DNA from: Paramacrobiotus richtersi
Taxonomy: Eukaryota > Tardigrada > Eutardigrada > Parachela > Macrobiotidae
Reading direction: 5' to 3'
DNA length: 24,691 bases
NCBI GenBank assembly: GCA_034698045.1
Contig: JAQGAU010000708.1
Span: forward strand, 1-24,691
Shown: positions 10,014 through 19,991 of the stretch, piece after piece
How positions within the stretch are numbered: position 1 is the first letter of the stretch
Layout of the letters: each line of letters starts with the position of its first letter
Made by a program: the position numbers and the translations under genes
Notes under the pieces: generated by a model
Databases searched by the model: none
What the model was told of the DNA's origin: nothing
What the model saw: the letters and a program-made list of their open reading frames with translations, nothing else

Positions 10014-10490
10014 CTACACCATTCTCGCACTATGAACAACCAGATTATCACCATTACTAACACTCGGAACACTCATCCCCATATTCACCCCATCCAGACT
10101 ATTCAGCAACCGACTCCCCGACGTCTTCTCATACGGCGTCCGTCGCATCGTCCCCAGGACGGCTGTTGTCAGGGTCATTATCCCGGTGGTGAGGAACATA
10201 ATCAGCGCCACCTTATGCAGCGTCCAGTTCCCCATCCACAGCCCGAGGACCAGGGTGGAGATCATGTAGACGATGGAGAAGAGAAACAGGCACAGCAGGG
10301 CACCAAACCCCAGCGGATCGACTTTCTCGCCGGGCACCGGGTTTCGGGCTTTACTCAGGGCTCCACAGGCGCATAACTGGAGGACGGGTAACGCGAGTCC
10401 GTCCAGGAAGATCCAGGCCGGGTCCATCAAGTCGGTCACATCGATTAGCGAGGTCAAGCAACCGTGACCCCAGCAGTTCGATGCCAGACT
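10014..10490 (-). CDS. Multipass membrane protein, terminal exon
   Basis: A GC-rich open frame on the minus strand gives about 158 residues ending at TAG (10014-10016). It holds three strongly hydrophobic segments: IFLDGLALPVLQLCACG, FGALLCLFLFSIVYMISTLV and VALIMFLTTGIMTLTTAVLG, with a polar loop (KARNPVPGEKVD) between the first two and a polar cytoplasmic-type tail. The upstream limit is taken at a possible acceptor (ATAG, 10494-10491); in-frame sequence just after it has two cysteines (CWGHGC), as in an extracellular loop. A first transmembrane segment would be expected in an unseen upstream exon, making a four-span protein. The first in-frame ATG codes for MDPAWIFLDG. I do not recognise a named family; a MARVEL-like or MS4A-like tetraspan is possible. 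Coding status is supported by the composition contrast with its surroundings and the clean hydrophobic pattern. Confidence 0.6.
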   Translation of the reverse strand, partial: SLASNCWGHGCLTSLIDVTDLMDPAWIFLDGLALPVLQLCACGALSKARNPVPGEKVDPLGFGALLCLFLFSIVYMISTLVLGLWMGNWTLHKVALIMFLTTGIMTLTTAVLGTMRRTPYEKTSGSRLLNSLDGVNMGMSVPSVSNGDNLVVHSARMV

Positions 10491-11182
10491 CTATTGAATA
10501 TTATATGAAATGATGCAGTAACCGGTTTTCATTTATGCAAATCGAACGTGTAATCAAGATATTGATTTCCCTTCGTAGACGAGTTTAATGGTCTCGATTA
10601 CTAAGCTTGAAAATCAACGGTTAAAAAAAGGATGATTTAGATTAGCAATCGAGATAGTTAAGCTCTATCTAGTCTTTCATGAAGACACCAAAAATCGAAT
10701 GATCGAGATAAAAAAAATTTATTCCATTGGACTTTTATATGTGACGCATTATCAGATCGCCTTTGCAAAAAAAGTTGAAATGGTAGTGCTCCTGTTTCTC
10801 CTGAACGTGCCGAGATCCTCATCCGATACAGAAAAAGATTAATTAATGTCTCACAACAACTCTGCAATTGTCTTACTGCTCCACAGTCACTGAAAAATGA
10901 TATTGCTTAAACAGAGCAACAGTTCCAATAAAAATCGAAAATTTTGTTTCCTGTTTACAATTGCAGATATGGGTGCTCCGCGTAAAAACGATTTTCTGTG
11001 GAATAAGTCACGAGTCCAAATTGGTAACGGCCGAGTGTATCATCAGTTTACGTAACAACCTATCTTTCTGTTACTGGCTGACTGAGCACGTCCATTGCAC
11101 TTGTGTAGGCAAGCTCCTACGCACTTGTACAGTGCAATTACATTGATTGAACTGCAATTGACAAATTGCGTAAACTACAATT
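10491..11182. other. Non-coding, AT-rich
   Basis: Should include the intron upstream of the minus-strand membrane protein exon. No credible exon or repeat was recognised in either strand. Confidence 0.4.
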
Positions 11183-11305
11183 ATGGTCCTCCATGGTACT
11201 ATCAATATTACGCCAACCGCACAATTATTCACGTGCTGTATGGATATACATTTGCGTGCTGAGAGAATCATGTTCCCAGAGCCTCCAGGTAACATCTATA
11301 TCTGT

Positions 11306-11527
11306 AAAAAGCCGGAATCTATTGAGCACTGGAGCGAGCTTATTGCTCTTGCCTTGACACAGACTGCGAATGGTAACATTACAGTTATTAAGATCTGTCA
11401 TTTAATCCGACAGCACGTTCCTTGGTTGATTGAGTGAATGTGTCAAGACGCTCAAATATCGCTGGGGAAAAAATGGCACGAGGCAATGTCACCAATTCTC
11501 AAGTGCATACATCGATCGTTTTACCCC
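11306..11527 (+). pseudogene. Divergent forkhead-like (winged helix) relic
   Basis: The frame starting at an ATG at 11183 reaches KP at 11309 and continues SELIALALTQTANGNITVIK..IRQHVPWL, which follows the forkhead helix 1-2 pattern (KPxYSYxxLIxxAI...LTLxxIYxxIxxxxPY). After an in-frame TGA (11435-11437) the same frame continues with GKKWHEAMSPILKC, which resembles the helix 3 motif of the family (GWxNSIRHNLSxxxCF). The key RHN of the recognition helix is not conserved. This suggests a decayed or very divergent forkhead domain, but identity is low and the match was made by eye. Chance similarity cannot be excluded. Confidence 0.3.
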
Positions 11528-11850
11528 TGTTCAGATATGACTGTTTACATAGATTATAAATACATTTCTCCAGGTGGGAGACTCTTTGTGAAACATGAAC
11601 TGTAACAACAATACTTAGGTGGTGGACTTCCTGCTGCTTTTATCGACCGTTTTTTCGCGTTCCTTGATAGATTGTAAGGAGGATGTTCTTTAGCTTATAG
11701 GGCATTAGGAAACATCTTGAAATGGGTTTACAGTAAGTCTTCCTTCGCTTCCCAACAGTAACGCTCTTCTCCGTATACGTAAGCAGTTATTGTGTAACTA
11801 TAGGTTTCAAACAAAATGTACAGGGTTTTTCAGATATACCTACGCGAAGG
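11528..11850. other. Non-coding stretch
   Basis: Nothing recognised between the forkhead-like block and the Harbinger-like relic. Confidence 0.4.
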
Positions 11851-12702
11851 TTAAGAAATTCTAGAAGCAAGAATCCCAAAATCTTTGAGAGAAACAGAGC
11901 GACGATTTTGGTACTTACATTCACCGTTTATAACACCGTACAAGATAAAACTGACGTCAAGGTCATAAATCGCAGTTCTAGCCATAGATCCACTACCACT
12001 CACCATGCAGAGAAGATGGCTGAGCAAATAAAGGAAACTACAGACGCAGAGAATATCGGGCAGCTTCGACTTGATTGCCGTCATCCTTTCCGCAACACCG
12101 GTTCACACACAAATCCACATAATCCCCACTGAGAAATAAATTTTCTTCCACCGCTTTACTTCCTGGTATAAAGAAATGCTTGCTCAACAATCCCAGCTAA
12201 TAAAAAAAGTGTTCCCAACCGTGTCGCAACTAATTATCCTCACATGGCCTTAACCATATTACCACGCTTCCCGTGAGAGAGTGTAACCACGGAGGGAAGA
12301 CGCGACCAAATCTCTGGATAGCAAATGAACAAAGTATAGGCGCAAGCGCAGTCGAACAGCTGTGTGGTTAGGGAATACAAGCAATTACCCGGCTGGAACG
12401 CACATAATGCTCCTATCGGAAATCAAATCAACGAGGAGCATGGCTATACATGCCATGACAAGGCAGTTTGGGTCTGGCTGCAGCAAATCCCTTTGAAAGA
12501 GGGAACGTACGGGTGTACCAGGGAGAAACGGCGGTGCGGCGGGCAGTTAATTTTGCTTCCAGCTAATCAATACCTGCCAGTTTATTCAATATCGGCCGGG
12601 GTCGAGTGCTTTTCACTTACCTGCGGGATTTTAACGAGTGTTTATCCAACGCCAAGGGCTCCTCGCCGATCGAAAGAAATGGGTAGCGATTACTTTGTTA
12701 AT
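11851..12702 (-). mobile_element. Relic resembling a PIF/Harbinger transposase (HARBI1-type)
   Basis: Two minus-strand blocks match signature motifs of HARBI1/DDE_Tnp_4 transposases in the right order. First, at about 12690-12627, YPFLSIGEEPLALDKHSLKS resembles the PYxFVGDEAFxLxxxLMKP block; an upstream piece in another frame (LPLPTINKV) fits the preceding LPxTNKxLP segment, suggesting a frameshift. Second, at about 11920-11854, NRRSVSLKDFGILASR resembles RARRVSENAFGILASRW, which closes the domain. In intact proteins these blocks lie some 40 residues apart; here they are about 700 nt apart. A good donor (CAG|GTAAGTG) directly after the first block suggests an intron. Earlier catalytic parts were not clearly found and no terminal repeats were identified. 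It is a DNA-transposon fossil or a degraded domesticated copy. Confidence 0.4.
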
Positions 12703-14542
12703 GGTTGGTAGCGGCAAGTAAAAACGGAGGGACCGCTTCGGATCCTTATGCTTTGTTAACAGAAGGATGTAGAAACGTTTCAGATAGACGGCATTATGAA
12801 ATTTCACTCGTCAGATTGTTGTGGTTAGCTGATAGATGACAGTTATACTGCAAAACTCGCATATACCCATGTAAAATTGTAAAGGTTATAGTTTATTAAC
12901 ACTCAGATGGGAGAGAGCATCTGGAGTTTCTTATTAACATGGCTTAATGTAATAAATGTACAGAGAAAAAGAACATTCTCTTTAAGTTTTACATTTTACT
13001 AAACTTGATTAGTTTAGTAACCCGAAGTAATGTGGGACCACCAATCTCACCCGAACGAGTACAAGATATAAATGCCGAACACTCGCATTTCCTTCTTTCG
13101 AACAAAACTTGTTGACTTTATATCCGATTCTCCGAATACCGACCGGAAAACGGGATAACCCGTATGTCAACCTTTGACATGGGAATAAGCTTCGTTCAGC
13201 GGCATGTGACCTTCCATAAAACACCCTCATAACGAGCGTACGTTTATTGACTTTTGCCACAGTAAGTGTTGATCTCCCACTCTAATGGGGGCAATATGGC
13301 ATTGTGATTTACGATTCCACAACTGTCCAACAATCAAATGTATGACAGGATGAGCAACCACATAAGCATGTTGGATCCTGGTACAATCGATTTTTGAACT
13401 GTGGGCAACTTGCTTGTTATTAAAGTTCATGCGCCCACGGCGGTTTCTGTAATGGATCTGGGGACCTCCCACATAATAAGGGACAGAAACGAAGAGGCGT
13501 GTTGTAGCGTGTCCAAGACGACGTGCTGCTGATGCGAAGGCTGTGTGCAAAAATAGTAATTAAACTGCTTTCCTGTGGAAATCCCGAGCTGATTAATTAG
13601 CCTGATTCCAAGTCACTGCAGATTTAATGTTGGGGAAGAGAAACCTCTTGGAAATTCTTGAAATTAAAGCCGTATATTTACCAATCAAACCACAAATTAT
13701 CTGATTTCGCATAGGTCATCTTGTAGTGATTGCGACCAACGCTGCATACGGGTGTACAAAAGTTCCTGGGTAAGTATGTTATTTGGTTATCGAAATGCCC
13801 GTACTAAGTAGTACAAAACTAGTTAAAAAAACCTTAAAAATATGTAGTTATGCCACTTATCCGAATAAAAGATGAAAAGGTCACCACCGATGTAGTTGTT
13901 TAGTGAAACACAAAAACACGGCATCGGCATGCTTGATTTGAGTATTGTAGTTGAAATTGCGGTTTTTTCGAAGGATTTACAGATCAGTTGACTATCTACC
14001 TTTGAAATTAGGCTTATCAATCTGACAATCTAGAAGCAACTACGTCGACCGATTATTGCCCATAGTCGAAAATTTTTGAGCCGGGTAATGCCTGATACAG
14101 TATAATCCTTCCGGCTGCTTCCTTTCCAAAATGAACACACTGATACTATAAATCACGTTCCCTAATGAACGATACATTCATTATTACTCGCGGAAAGTGG
14201 ATATTATTAAGGTAGTTTATAGACCACTATAGAAAAATGTGTGGGAATCCTGTCGCTTGCGGGCCATTCCGTTGCCGCTTGCGGCCATTCAATTACGCTC
14301 AAATTACCGTAAAACTTTCGAAGCAACGAACCTCCTGATCATTTATTTATCGTCAGACGTGTCTAATTTATTGCTGGTTGACCGAAACGTTGCCAATCAT
14401 TATCGTTGCGGGAAGTCCCGTAAGCAGTGAAAACAAGACAACTTGCATATTTCAACAAAAACATATAAAACTGACAAAATGAAAGAAACGGGACGGGCGC
14501 TGAAGAGAAAGCAACTGTCACATCGTTGAAAAATGGAACGTA
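12703..14542. other. Long stretch without a recognisable gene
   Basis: No conserved exon was found. It contains a small inverted repeat at 12996-13020 and a short direct repeat, CGCTTGCGGxCCATTC, twice at about 14261-14299. A minus-strand open frame at 13227-13550 has some residues suggestive of a Harbinger DDE region, but not enough to annotate. The right end should hold the 3' UTR of the membrane protein gene that stops at 14543. Confidence 0.4.
12996..13020. repeat. Inverted repeat, 9-bp arms
   Basis: TTACTAAAC and GTTTAGTAA separated by 7 nt. AT-rich and short; of uncertain meaning. Confidence 0.5.
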
Positions 14543-16035
14543 CTAGACGTTATTATCGTTTCTCTGATTCACAGCAATATACTCCTGCCCATCCCGATTC
14601 GTCGCAATCAACGCCTTGGCCCGTCCCCAACTTAACCGGCACGTGATGGTCTGGGCTAAAGAGACGATAAAGCTGATGATATCCAACGACAATATCGCAA
14701 TGTCCTTGGCCAGATACCACGCATGATCCGCACCGTACCGCGTATCCCGGTGGATCGTGGTGGCGGCACTGACGACGATAAAGTATAACGCGGCAATGGT
14801 CAGGATTCCGCTGAGGATGAAGGATGCTAGGAGGGCGGTAAGACGCTTGGATAGCGTTGTTTGATTGTTTACTTTGAACGGCCGTCCAGCTAGGATACCG
14901 AAGGATCCGCAGATCCACAGGATTAGCCCGGTGATCAGGGAGACCAGTTTATGGAGGTGCCACACGCGGAAGACTTTGATGAACTGTACAAGGGCTAAAA
15001 GAAAGAATTTTCTGAGCCGTCTGCTGTGCAACTAATGGAATTATGTTCCTCTGCTCTTCGTTGTTCGAGATTTTGCAGGCATTTTACAATGTCGAACTTC
15101 TTCACACGGTTGCAAAGGTTATGTTTACTACACTACGGTGTTGTTGTTTGTTTGTTTGTTTATTGCGGTTTAACGTCCATTACAATCAGTGAAAGTCACT
15201 GCTCGAGGTAACAGACCAACAATTCAAAACATCAAAAAGGTAGCGTTCATAATAAACAAAAATGTTCAGTATGGATAAACCGCTTTGTAATGACTAGTGC
15301 GCACCATAAATTCATATTAAATTGCAGTATAGTGCGTAGTATATTAGCCTTAGGCAAAACGTCTACTATACGTCAAGTATAGGACAATCCCATGTATCAA
15401 AAGTCTTCCTTGGAGCTGATCATGCAGTTCATGTTTTTGCGTTTACACAACATTGCGCATGAATATGCTCCACAACAGAAAAAGATTCTATTTAAATGCA
15501 AATAGAAAAAGCACTTCTTCTAAAACTGAAAATTTCTGAATCTACCTTAATTGTACGCAAATTCAGAAACAGGCTTATGTAATTTCGACTCGAACATACG
15601 CCTTGTAGTTATTATGGGATATCTCGAGAAAGAGGCACTGAAAACGAGCAAGCACTTTTATATGCAGAATAGCGATTAAGTAAACTTCCTTACGGTATTA
15701 TTGCGCAATGACAAGATAACTTTAGTACAAATCTTGTTTTGCGCCGTGAGCATAATTATTTCCCATCCTAAACTCGCGCGATTTAGATCGAAAACCAAGA
15801 TAGACCTTATGTACAAAACCAGCTATACTTGTTCTTATCCGAGACACAATTACTAGTAGTACAGAATACAAATTTGCAAAATATTACAAGTTCTGCAATA
15901 TGATCAATATCAAATAAGGCATCGTTCAACTGTCAGCAAAAACTTACTAGTGGTGTAATAAATGGTGAAGATCGCTCCAATGATAACCTGCACAATTCCC
16001 AGTCCTAACACCAGCCGGTAATTGTAGGGTTCCAT
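14543..16035 (-). CDS. Tetraspanning MS4A/CD20-like membrane protein
   Basis: Two minus-strand exons, 16035-15948 and 14994-14543, join in phase 1 to give 179 aa (540 nt with the TAG stop). The donor ACTA|GTAAGT and the acceptor CTTTCTTTTAG are both good; the intron is 953 nt. Four hydrophobic spans are clear: residues 7-27 (RLVLGLGIVQVIIGAIFTIY), 45-65 (KLVSLITGLILWICGSFGIL), 81-106 (LTALLASFILSGILTIAALY...) and 127-147 (IAILSLDIISFIVSLAQTIT). The short loop between spans 1 and 2, the longer loop between 3 and 4, and small residues within the spans match the general MS4A layout; that assignment is by pattern only. The tail is polar (DGQEYIAVNQRNDNN). The start is MEPYNYR; the frame is open upstream to 16263, so a longer N-terminus, for instance from MREQ about 10 codons earlier, is possible. 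Confidence 0.65.
15145..15215. repeat. (TTTG)n microsatellite with adjoining possible repeat remnant
   Basis: About four TTTG units lead directly into TTATTGCGGTTTAACGTCC and then a stretch with AGTGAAAGTCACT, an imperfect palindrome. Simple repeat next to a GTTTAACGTCC-type motif resembles the ends of interspersed elements seen in invertebrate genomes; I cannot name a family. It lies inside the intron of the tetraspan gene. Confidence 0.35.
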
Positions 16036-16446
16036 AGGAAGAGTGGAACTTACTTGCTCCCGCATGCCTACCTCGCTATCGCACGTGGAACAACTGGTGT
16101 GGTGCTCACATTGTCGAGAGCGATTATTAACCATCAATGCCACATGAAAGCAGCTATAACTTTCACGCCGCGGGCTTTTGTCAACGCTGTGTGATAGCAC
16201 GTCTAACTGGTCAGACTGGTTGGGATGTATAGTACAACGCGTGCGTGGAGTGCAAAATTGCAAATTGCAGACATTACGATGGCTAATGATATACTGCTAT
16301 CATGAATGCGATCGCTAAACGGGACAAGTAGACAGGTACAAAGGGCAGTAATTTGTTGCGGATATCTGACGGTAGGAAACGTTTCAGTTAACGAGGATAT
16401 ATCATAGCGAAACTGAAGCAGACGGGGCTCTCTCGCCCCTTACTGT
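16036..16446. other. Bidirectional upstream region between the tetraspan gene and copy 4
   Basis: Possible 5' UTR or N-terminal extension of the minus-strand gene occupies the left part. On the right, TTTCAGTT (about 16382) and AAACTGAA (about 16410) form a weak inverted repeat around TCATAGCG, partly matching the palindrome at 2562-2616 near copy 2. Confidence 0.4.
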
Positions 16447-18130
16447 CTAACCGTGGAGGATGGAGAGACCGTCGACATCAAGGCACACAAGTACGAATAC
16501 TACATCGCTGACTTGCTCATTTGTTTATGGTCTCTGAACTCGATGCTAAACACTATTTTCTTCGCTTAATCAGTTCCTCAAAAGTTATTTACGATTTAAA
16601 TACTAGTAACTGTTTCATTACCTTATAATATTATTTATGTACCTGTTTATTCTGTAATACATCAAACATGTTTGACCAACTTTGATGGCTGTCAGCCTGT
16701 CCGTAACGAGTTTTAGTTTGAGGTTTCAAGGGAAATTTCTGCATGGAGCGTTTGTGATTTGTTCGGTTAAGTTTTCTGTTTAACTTCTCGAATTTGTACG
16801 GTTTATCGGAAAATATCTGCAAAAGTTGCACAAGTAATGTAAATCGGTGATCTTGACTAATAATTGTTTGTGTGTTGGCCGTTTTTTTTACACATTCACT
16901 AACTTTTTAGACATGTTGGATTATATCTAGGCATTTCACTGTTTCATTAGGTTCCTCTTGGCGTTGGGAAGTGCGGTTTTTGAAACCATGTTCTACGGCA
17001 ACCTTCCGGAAACCAAGAGTATCGTTCCGATCACCGACATTGATCCCGAGCCGTTCAGAATCGTATTGAGGTTTGGAGTGCTGATTCTCACTGTGTAGTT
17101 ACACTTTCACCCGCGTTTTGACAGGAAAGTCCGTTTTTTATAGGTATCTTTATCACGATCAAATCGGACCATTGGCTGATACCACCGCATTTCCCACACT
17201 GTTCGCAGCGAAGAAATATGGTCTGCCGATTCTGAAGGATGTGTGTGAGGGATATCTGGGCGAAAACGTTTCCGCCAAAAAATGCCTGGCTTGGTTTGTT
17301 CAGGTACGCACATGGTAGAATAAACCCTTTTGAGTGGGAAATTACTTCATGTCACCAATCTAGCTCACAAGTCAGACTAAAACAGATCCTGATTACGTCA
17401 GGTTTAAATTTGCAAATATTTTTTTCCGATTTAATTTTCGCAGTTTTTTAAATAGTCCCGAAATGAACCGATGTGCAGTACATATTATGTACCTCCTTTA
17501 ATTCTGTGAACACCCACTTGTTGGTCGTAGAAATGTAGTGTTTGCATTTTACAGGCAAAGATGTACGATGAACCAGATTTGGCCGAGTTTTTTCTCTTAA
17601 AAATCGATTCCCAAGGGCCGTTGGTTTTGAAGTCAGCGGACTTCTTAAAAGTGGATATTGGAATTGTAGAGGAAATCTTATCGCGGGACTCGCTGAAGGT
17701 TAGGGAAGTGGATGTATATAACGCTGCAGTCAGGTAAGAATTTCGCCAGTATCAAAAAGTTTGGAGATAGCAAGAAGGAATTGACCATATTATTATTGTG
17801 CAATATTGACTGTGCGTGTAACTGCCACAACAATCGCAGTTGTTTTCCTTTAAGCTAGTTGTGATCGGAATATGAAGCACGTGAGTTGCGCGGCGTGATA
17901 AAGTCATGTGTTTGCTGCACAAAGTTTAATTAAATACGAAGAAATACAATGCAAAACATGTGCATACTATTGATAGCTAGCGTTGCTCTTCCAGATGGGC
18001 AAAAAACCATTGTGCAAAGAATCAGATCGATCCGACGGGCGCGAATTTGCGAATGGCCTTGGGAAATGCGCTGTTTCTGGTCAGGTTTCCTATCATGACA
18101 TCCCAGGAGGTTGCTGCAGGACCAGTTAAG
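16447..18130 (+). CDS. BTB-BACK gene fragment, copy 4 (truncated at both ends)
   Basis: Five exons or exon parts are recognised: 16447-16490 (partial), 16951-17070, 17144-17303, 17555-17733 and 17995-18130. Lengths 120, 160, 179 and 136 equal those of copy 3, and all junction phases agree. The BTB part shows LTVEDGETVDIKAHK, FLLALGSAVFETMFYG and YLYHDQIGPL; BACK shows LAEFFLLKID, REVDVYNAAVRWAKN and ALFLVRFPIMTSQEVAAGP. The first exon retains only its last 14-15 codons: the start codon and the LSDVTL strand are gone, and an in-frame TGA lies a few codons upstream of the homologous part. After the donor at 18131 no post-BACK or PHR exon was found. It is probably a recent gene fragment; the surviving exons have no breaks. 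Alternatives are an unrecognised new first exon and splicing to distant 3' exons, including the Kelch exons at 19992. In sequence it is closest to copies 1 and 2. Confidence 0.75.
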
Positions 18131-18701
18131 GTATTTGTACGTGATGTGCGAGAATTCATGGTGGCAGTCCCTTTTCTAAGTCATTGAACGGAAATTTCGG
18201 ATGTCCTGTATTATACTAGCATAGGTGTTAATTTCACGGCAAGAAAACGCAAAACATCAAATTTATTCAGATAATGGATATCTTGTCAATGAGCAATTGG
18301 TCAACCAATCATCAAATTTATTCTGAGTTGTACCCGTTCACTCGAGCGACAATGGTCAATCAACATCGATGGCTTAAGGACGAGTAAACAGTAGTAATTC
18401 GCGATAGGGTATCTAGCCTACTGTGTAAAGCATAATCTCTTCTATATAAAACTATTTTCAGATTAATTATATCTTTTTTTTCTATAAAAGTAATGAATTT
18501 ACTATAAAGTACGGTTAGAGGCGTAAATTTCCTCAACAGATATACATTTGGTTGCGTTGCTTTCCTTGGCGCTTTTAAGCAGTGCAGCCGGTATGATCGC
18601 TTTGTACGGTCTATACGAAGAAAGCAAGCAAGAGACGAGCGAGGACGGCCATGCGGCATTGCGACGGATGCTCTCTCTCTCATTCTCGTTCCCGCTAGTG
18701 A

Positions 18702-18742
18702 AGCTGGCGCCGGCCCGCCGTTTCTTACATACGGCGCCAGCT
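18702..18742. repeat. GC-rich inverted repeat, 11-bp arms
   Basis: AGCTGGCGCCG (18702-18712) is exactly inverted at 18732-18742 with a 19-nt spacer. It follows a CT microsatellite and stands out in composition from the AT-rich surroundings. It may be the end of an unrecognised element. Confidence 0.6.
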
Positions 18743-19463
18743 GCATGATTTCAGTAGCGGCATGGCAGCCGTTACTTCACTCCAACTTTGAACGCATGCC
18801 GTAAACAATCAAGTTTAATTCGATAACAAATCACCAAAATATAGGAAAATTAAGTAAGACATCTCTAAAATAATGATTTCACATTAAAACCTTCTTCGTC
18901 GGAGGAAATCTCGATATATTAATAACAACAGTTGCAAACGGCCAAAAACAGTAGGGGCTGTCCCCCCACTGTCCCCCCTGCATTGTTTTTGATTTTTCAC
19001 TTTTTTCAGTGAATGTATTTTGACAATTCGTTCGACTAATAAGTTTGTCATAGCATTACGAACATCATAGCGTTTCTATATAATTTTTTGACTAAGCGCA
19101 TGCCGCAGAAATCGTACTCAAAATTTTTGACTTTAAAGTCATGCAGCATTTGAAATTTAGTAGCTATAATTCAACTAAAATAAGTCTGATGTAGAACATT
19201 CATTTCTGCATCTACTAGTGTTGTTTAGCCAGTTTAAAATTGTGACGTGTGGACGTGGCACGCTCTGCCCCAGAACGACCCGACCACTAGCTAGTCGTCC
19301 TTAATGATGAATGTGCGGCGGTTTCCGCTATCGTGTGTGTTGTGACTTGACGGTGTGATAAGGCTCAGCGGATTACCGGGAAATTACCGTCCAGGGGCAG
19401 AGGTTGTTGATTGTTTGCAATTTGTGCTGAGCTTATCGGGTTTTGATAAGCGTGACGGCCGCG

Positions 19464-19500
19464 GCAAACATTCAGTCAGCGGTTTTTCGTGCCAGGTGTT
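19464..19500. repeat. Second copy of a short dispersed motif
   Basis: Matches 8415-8448 around CAGCGGTTTTTC(G/A)TGC. See that entry. Confidence 0.3.
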
Positions 19501-19991
19501 TGTGTGGTGCTTTAGGGTTTTTCCTAGAATTTACGAATAGATAACAGGTTTATTCAAACATTTGAACCAATACTAGATTTTATATCAACCGGATTTTTTT
19601 TATTTAGTTTTTGAATACTATAACCAAACAAAAATAATTCAATGTGATAAATTAATTCAAAAATAATTCAGACAAAAATTTCATTGCTGTAATTCAATAA
19701 AATTCAAAAAATGGATGTGCAAATTACAATTTAATTATGAACTAGATTTTGTTTGGACGTTTCAGTTTCGTATACGCTAAACCGGTAAAATTAACTTCCG
19801 GTCTCTGTTTTTAGTTTTTTTAAATAAGTTCTAATTATGAACTGGATGTTTTGAAGTTTAAGTTTTGGACAATGTAATCAGATCATAGTTGGTCGTATGT
19901 GTGGATTCAGGTTACATTTTTTCGATTCACTGTTCTTATTGTTGATGGTTCTCATTGCCTTACAGTTTTATAAGTGCTTTTTTGTATACAG

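Larger units (their letters stand above)
18131..19991. other. Non-coding stretch between BTB-BACK copy 4 and Kelch exons
   Basis: Begins as intron-like sequence similar to the copy 1 and copy 2 donor flanks (GTATTTGTACGTGATG). It then contains a GC-richer island with (CT)n at 18671-18682 and an 11-bp inverted repeat, a C-rich block near 18960-18979, and AT-rich sequence with many AATTCA repeats around 19630-19720. I searched for further Kelch repeats and for the post-BACK exon and found neither. Confidence 0.45.

Noticed and set aside
9984-10376. Plus-strand open frame of 130 codons
   Set aside because: It is antisense to the minus-strand membrane protein exon; its H/R/P/Q-rich content is what the complement of hydrophobic GC-rich codons gives.
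11095-11147. Hairpin with ATTGCACT and AGTGCAAT ends as a pre-miRNA
   Set aside because: The arms pair unevenly with a large bulge and the loop stem is short; no evidence of processing.
12614-12624. ACTTACCTG, resembling the 5' end of U1 snRNA
   Set aside because: The following sequence does not match U1; it is the reverse complement of a splice donor (CAGGTAAGT) on the minus strand.
12364-12711. Plus-strand open frame of 115 codons
   Set aside because: It lacks an ATG start and family resemblance, and it overlaps the better-supported minus-strand Harbinger-like block.
13227-13550. Minus-strand frame with YRNRRGR and IDCTRIQ as a Harbinger DDE core
   Set aside because: The motifs are in the wrong order and catalytic acids are absent; too weak to annotate beyond a remark.
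18548-18748. Plus-strand hydrophobic start followed by a basic tail as a small secreted protein
   Set aside because: It has no ATG, spans a CT microsatellite and the inverted repeat, and shows no family similarity.
18955-18980. C-rich block as a second copy of the 346-861 element
   Set aside because: Both have runs of C followed by AT-rich sequence, but no aligned terminal repeat or flank could be found.
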